8,246 bases of DNA. Source: DASUBV01 sp035763085 (lineage in GTDB: Bacteria; Actinomycetota; Actinomycetes; Streptosporangiales; Streptosporangiaceae). Of the stretch, positions 5,905 to 8,246 are shown piece after piece. Position numbers and translations under genes: made by a program. The DNA is taken from contig DASUBV010000267.1 in NCBI GenBank assembly GCA_035763085.1, positions 1 through 8,246 of the forward strand. Direction: 5' to 3'. Below the pieces are notes generated by a model. It did no database searches. It was not told the DNA's origin and worked only from the letters and a program-made list of their open reading frames with translations. How positions within the stretch are numbered: the stretch's first letter is position 1; every line of letters begins with the position of its first letter.

Positions 5905-6150
5905 GTGAAGGTTGACAAGATGAGCGTGTCGTTCGATCCCGAACTAGGCGATGCCATCCGATCGGCAGCAGCTCGGACAGGCAAGCCACTGTCGGCATGG
6001 CTCGCAGAGGCGGCCGCGAGCAAGCTGCGGGCTGAGGCGCTGGACGAGTTCCTGGCCACCTGGGAGGCCGAGCACGGCGCCCTGACTGCAGAAGAAATCA
6101 GCCGTGCCGAACGGGAACTTGGCATACGCGCAGGTGAGTCAGCCGCGTGA
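5905..6150 (+). CDS. VapB-like ribbon-helix-helix antitoxin
   Basis: An 81-residue putative antitoxin. The N-terminus KVDKMSVSF (2-10) is a short alternating strand followed by two helices (about 11-25 and 28-44), the MetJ/CopG/Arc ribbon-helix-helix pattern that binds DNA as a dimer. The acidic C-terminal half (WEAEHGALTAEEISRAERELG) would wrap and inhibit the toxin. The stop overlaps the toxin GTG (GTGA), antitoxin first, as in vapBC operons. Start choice: GTG 5905 sits 6 bases after a -10 box and matches family N-termini as I recall them. ATG 5920 has a fair ribosome site (GAAGG, 8-base spacer) and would give 76 residues, losing half of the DNA-binding strand. By my count 26 of 81 codons end in A or T, far more than in nearby genes. 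Confidence 0.85.
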   Translation: MKVDKMSVSFDPELGDAIRSAAARTGKPLSAWLAEAAASKLRAEALDEFLATWEAEHGALTAEEISRAERELGIRAGESAA

Positions 6151-6530
6151 GTGCTGTAGTTCTGGACGCCGGAGCGCTCGTGGCGGTCGATCGTGGCGAC
6201 CGTGCCATGCTGGCGCGGCTGCGGGCCGCTCGGCAGAACGGGCTCGTGCTGCGTAGCAACGCGATGGTCGTAGCCCAGGTGTGGCGTGACCGTCATGGGC
6301 GTCAGGTCAGCCTGGCTCGACTGCTGCGTGCAGTCGACGTCCGCGTCGTCAGCCAGCAGGATGGTCGCGAGGCTGGCGAGCTGATGGGCGAAGCAGGCAC
6401 CACCGATGCGATCGACGCGACCGTCGTACTCCTAGCTGATTCCGGAGACAGGATCCTCACCAGCGACCCAGGTGACCTACGGCGACTGGCCTCGGCGGCG
6501 GGGAAATCCCCGCTGATAGTCAGTTGCTGA
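6147..6530 (+). CDS. VapC-like PIN-domain toxin
   Basis: A 127-residue PIN-domain protein, presumably a Mg-dependent endoribonuclease toxin neutralised by the protein encoded just upstream. Visible features: VVLDAGALVAV with D7 as first metal-binding aspartate, MVVAQVWRD (40-48) where most PIN proteins have an acidic residue but Q44 stands here, TTDAIDATVVLLA with D87 and D90, and LTSDPGDL with D107. This agrees with an actinobacterial VapC subgroup in which AQVWRD and TSDP are typical, so the glutamine may be normal for the subgroup. The GTG start overlaps the antitoxin TGA. AGGTGAG (6132-6138) about 8 bases upstream is a usable ribosome site. The RNA target cannot be predicted from sequence. 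A 7-bp inverted repeat lies in the last codons. Confidence 0.87.
   Translation: MSAVVLDAGALVAVDRGDRAMLARLRAARQNGLVLRSNAMVVAQVWRDRHGRQVSLARLLRAVDVRVVSQQDGREAGELMGEAGTTDAIDATVVLLADSGDRILTSDPGDLRRLASAAGKSPLIVSC
6498..6513 (+). repeat. Short GC hairpin in the 3' end of the toxin gene
   Basis: GCGGGGA and TCCCCGC form a perfect inverted repeat; as RNA it would be a 6-bp GC stem with an AAAT loop, ending 15 bases before the toxin stop codon. No T-run follows, so a terminator role is doubtful. It may protect the mRNA 3' end or be a codon-driven coincidence. Confidence 0.3.
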
Positions 6531-6585
6531 CACTCATCGGGGGAACTCGCGCGGCTAGGAACCTGACCTGCCGTGCTGAGCAGCG

Positions 6586-7077
6586 TCAAAGGGCGAGCTT
6601 CATGCCTTCGTGGCTGGCGGTGAAGCCGAGTCGCTCGTAGAAGCGGTGCGCGCGCCCTCGTGACTTGTCGCTGGTGAGCTGGACCAGCGCGCAGCCGCGG
6701 CGGCGGGACTCGTCGATGACCCAGGCCATGATGGCGGCGCCGAGCCCGCCTCCCCGGTAGTCCTCGCGAACCCGGACCGCCTCGACCTGGGCGCGTAGCG
6801 CGCCGCGGCGGGCCAGGCCGGGCAGGAACGATAGCTGGAGCGTGGCCACCACCTCGCCGCCGGCCTCAGCCACGAGCAGCAGGTGCGCCGGGTCGGCGTC
6901 GATCTGGCGGAAAGCGCCCTGGTAGGGGGCCAGGTCGCCATCGGCGGGCAGGGCGTCGCGGGTCGCGCCGAGTTGGTCGGCAGCCAGCAGGCCCACGAGG
7001 GCGGACAGGTCATCCTCGCGGGCCAGCCGCAGCTGCACCGGCGCTGAGCCAGCCTCCAGGGTGGCAAGAAAGGTCAC
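6586..7077 (-). CDS. GNAT-family N-acetyltransferase
   Basis: A 163-residue acetyltransferase of the GNAT superfamily, using acetyl-CoA to acetylate an unknown amine substrate. Motif A is clear: a strand with VEAVRVREDYRG leads to the pyrophosphate-binding RGGGLG (108-113), followed by helix AAIMAWVIDESRRRGC. Motif B is VQLTSDKSRGRAHRFYERLGF (131-152), with Y147 in the position of the usual catalytic tyrosine. The N-terminal strand VQLRLAREDDL (14-24) is the common GNAT opening. I chose the GTG at 7077; a GTG at 7038 (residue 14) would still keep the fold. CAGAAT on the same strand (7089 to 7084) ends 6 bases before the GTG and may be the -10 of a leaderless transcript. It is convergent with the toxin gene and divergent from the next gene. 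Substrate unknown. Confidence 0.9.
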   Translation of the reverse strand: MTFLATLEAGSAPVQLRLAREDDLSALVGLLAADQLGATRDALPADGDLAPYQGAFRQIDADPAHLLLVAEAGGEVVATLQLSFLPGLARRGALRAQVEAVRVREDYRGGGLGAAIMAWVIDESRRRGCALVQLTSDKSRGRAHRFYERLGFTASHEGMKLAL

Positions 7078-7110
7078 CCGGACATTCTGCCGGGCAGCTC
7101 GGCGGGGCGG

Positions 7111-7142
7111 GGTGACCGGCCTAGGGTGGCAGGGTGACCGGC
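7111..7142 (+). promoter_or_regulatory. Promoter region of the membrane-anchored protein gene, with direct repeat
   Basis: TAGGGT (7122-7127) fits TANNNT and ends 6 bases before the GTG at 7134, suggesting a leaderless transcript. The 10-base word GGTGACCGGC flanks it at 7111-7120 and 7133-7142, 22 bp apart, and occurs again at 7209-7218. The second copy includes the start codon. It could be an operator or chance in GC-rich sequence. Confidence 0.35.
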
Positions 7143-7829
7143 CCGGACGACAGCCAGCGCCCGGTACCTGGCCGCGCGCCCGGCGACCCGGATGATTTCG
7201 TGGAGCTGGGTGACCGGCGGCTGGCCGTCCTGCACGGACGACTGCCGTGGGTGGCCGTGATCCTGGCCGCCGCCGGGCTGGTGGCCGGCCTGGCGGCCGG
7301 GTACGCGGCGGGCTACCAGCACGCGCGCGCGGCCGCCGCGCCGCGGCCGCGCTCGCAGGGGTCTGCCGCGGCGGGTATCCGGCCGGCGACTGCGAGCCCG
7401 TTCATTCCCGCCGTGGTCCAGGATGCGGGGCTGTGCTCCGCCGTATCGGGGCACACGCTGCAGCTGGGCGTGCAGATCCTCAACCAGTCGGCGGCCCCGG
7501 TCCGGCTGCGCCGGGTCGAGGCGATCCTGGCGATGTCCGGACTGCGGCCCGTCAGGCTGTCCTGGGGGGCCTGCGGCGAGCTGCCCGTGGCGCTCGCCGA
7601 GCCCGTCCAGGCCGTGCAACCCGGCGGCAGCGCGTGGTTCACCGTCAGCGTCCGGGTGCTGGTCCGCTGCCCGGCGGCCTACCCGGTCCAGTTCCGGCTG
7701 CGGTACGAGCAGCACGGCAGAGCGGCCACCGTCATCCTGCCCGGCTTCAGCGACCTGTCCCGCGTGCCCTACCCCGGCTGCCCGGGAGCTGAGCCCGCCG
7801 CGCCGGGCGCTATCCAGGGTGGTTACTGA
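7134..7829 (+). CDS. Single-pass membrane-anchored protein of unknown function
   Basis: A 231-residue protein I do not recognise. A polar N-terminus (1-36, acidic around DPDDFVELGD) precedes one hydrophobic segment at about 38-60, LPWVAVILAAAGLVAGLAAGYAAG. An Ala/Arg/Pro linker (about 63-90) follows, then a domain rich in alternating hydrophobic residues (about 93-215) that looks like a beta sandwich: LQLGVQILNQSAAPVRLRRV and AWFTVSVRVLVRCP are strand-like. Four cysteines (C101, C147, C179, C216) all lie in this domain and could form two disulfides, as expected outside the membrane. No lipobox or cleavage site is evident, so it is probably anchored by the N-terminal segment. The start is the GTG at 7134, 6 bases after TAGGGT. 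The gene is divergent from the GNAT gene and its stop overlaps the stop region of the next, convergent gene. Confidence 0.75.
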   Translation: MTGPDDSQRPVPGRAPGDPDDFVELGDRRLAVLHGRLPWVAVILAAAGLVAGLAAGYAAGYQHARAAAAPRPRSQGSAAAGIRPATASPFIPAVVQDAGLCSAVSGHTLQLGVQILNQSAAPVRLRRVEAILAMSGLRPVRLSWGACGELPVALAEPVQAVQPGGSAWFTVSVRVLVRCPAAYPVQFRLRYEQHGRAATVILPGFSDLSRVPYPGCPGAEPAAPGAIQGGY

Positions 7830-8246
7830 CGGGCGAACGCCTGCCGCGCCAGCGGATCATCCGCGTCCAGGACATCGGGCTCCGCGGGCGGGCCAGGGTG
7901 CTCCGCCGCGACCGCGGCCGCCGCCCGGACACCACCCGCCGCCGCTGCTTTCGGTGCTGCAGCCTGCGGCGCCGCGTCCGCCGCCGCGCCGGCGCCGCCC
8001 GCCCCGTGCGCCGGCGCTCCCGCGCCCGCCAGCCGGCTGACATACGCCGAGGCGGGGTGCGCGGCCAGCAGCCGGACCCGGCCGTCGCCGCTGCCGCGCC
8101 GGCCCACCGGGACCACCACCGCGGGCAGGCCCGCCGGGTCGGTCACGAACAGCTGGAAATCGCTGAACCGGAAATGGTCGATGTCCACGATGGGCTTGGG
8201 GTAGTGGTGGTAGCCCGCCGCCGTCGGCAGAACCCCGCTGTGCGTG
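7823..8246 (-). CDS. Unknown protein, C-terminal part (runs past window edge)
   Basis: The minus-strand frame ending in TAA at 7823 stays open to the window edge, giving at least 140 residues. A GTG at 8188 could be a start, but the frame continues upstream as a plausible protein (HSGVLPTAAGYHHYPKPIVD), so the gene probably begins outside. The first visible part, PIVDIDHFRFSDFQLFVTDP to about VVVPVGRR, looks folded. From about RLAGAGAPAHGAG onward it becomes an Ala/Gly/Pro-rich stretch of about 50 residues, ending in an acidic DVLDADDPLARQAF segment. I do not recognise the family. Its stop is interleaved with that of the plus-strand gene (7-base overlap). The strand is supported mainly by the open frame and the neat convergence, so the call is moderate. 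Confidence 0.55.
   Translation of the reverse strand, partial: THSGVLPTAAGYHHYPKPIVDIDHFRFSDFQLFVTDPAGLPAVVVPVGRRGSGDGRVRLLAAHPASAYVSRLAGAGAPAHGAGGAGAAADAAPQAAAPKAAAAGGVRAAAAVAAEHPGPPAEPDVLDADDPLARQAFARQ

Overview
The window looks like chromosomal DNA of a high-GC Gram-positive bacterium (Actinomycetota, soil-actinomycete style). Third codon positions are nearly always G or C in most genes, GTG starts are common, genes are packed with 4-base overlaps, and the protein families (DesK/DesR-type two-component pair, ABC-2 exporter with a large outside loop, CopG/VapC pair, small VOC protein) are typical of that phylum. I cannot name the species.

Layout. Positions 1-291 (minus) hold the N-terminal third of an aminoglycoside-phosphotransferase-like kinase, cut by the window edge. 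After a 272-base gap with no convincing gene comes a tight minus-strand operon, read right to left: sensor histidine kinase (1725-3068), LuxR/NarL-type response regulator (1066-1728) and a HIT-family nucleotide-binding protein (564-1061). Kinase and regulator overlap by GTGA; the regulator stop and the HIT start are 4 bases apart. Divergently, on the plus strand, lie an ABC ATPase (3266-4219) and its ABC-2 permease (4216-5208), overlapping by ATGA. The region between the two operons (3069-3265) carries an AAGTAC/GTACTT inverted repeat that could be the regulator's binding site. The simplest reading is a membrane-stress or drug-sensing two-component system controlling a divergent exporter, with the HIT protein as an unexplained co-translated third member.

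Positions 5209-5455 form a convergent non-coding gap with a strong stem-loop. A small VOC/glyoxalase-like gene (minus, 5456-5803) is divergent from a VapBC-type toxin-antitoxin pair (5905-6150 and 6147-6530, plus). The antitoxin promoter contains two 12-bp palindromes exactly 15 bp apart, overlapping a -10 box: a convincing self-made operator. The pair has much weaker GC3 bias than its neighbours, which suggests horizontal acquisition.

The right end has a GNAT acetyltransferase (minus, 6586-7077), divergent from a single-pass membrane-anchored protein of unknown function (plus, 7134-7829), which meets tail to tail an Ala/Pro-rich unknown protein (minus, 7823 onward) that leaves the window.

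Five genes (kinase, VOC, antitoxin, GNAT, membrane protein) show a -10-like hexamer ending 6-7 bases before the start codon, with no good Shine-Dalgarno, so much of this window may be expressed from leaderless mRNAs. No tRNA, rRNA, CRISPR array, insertion sequence or prophage gene was seen.
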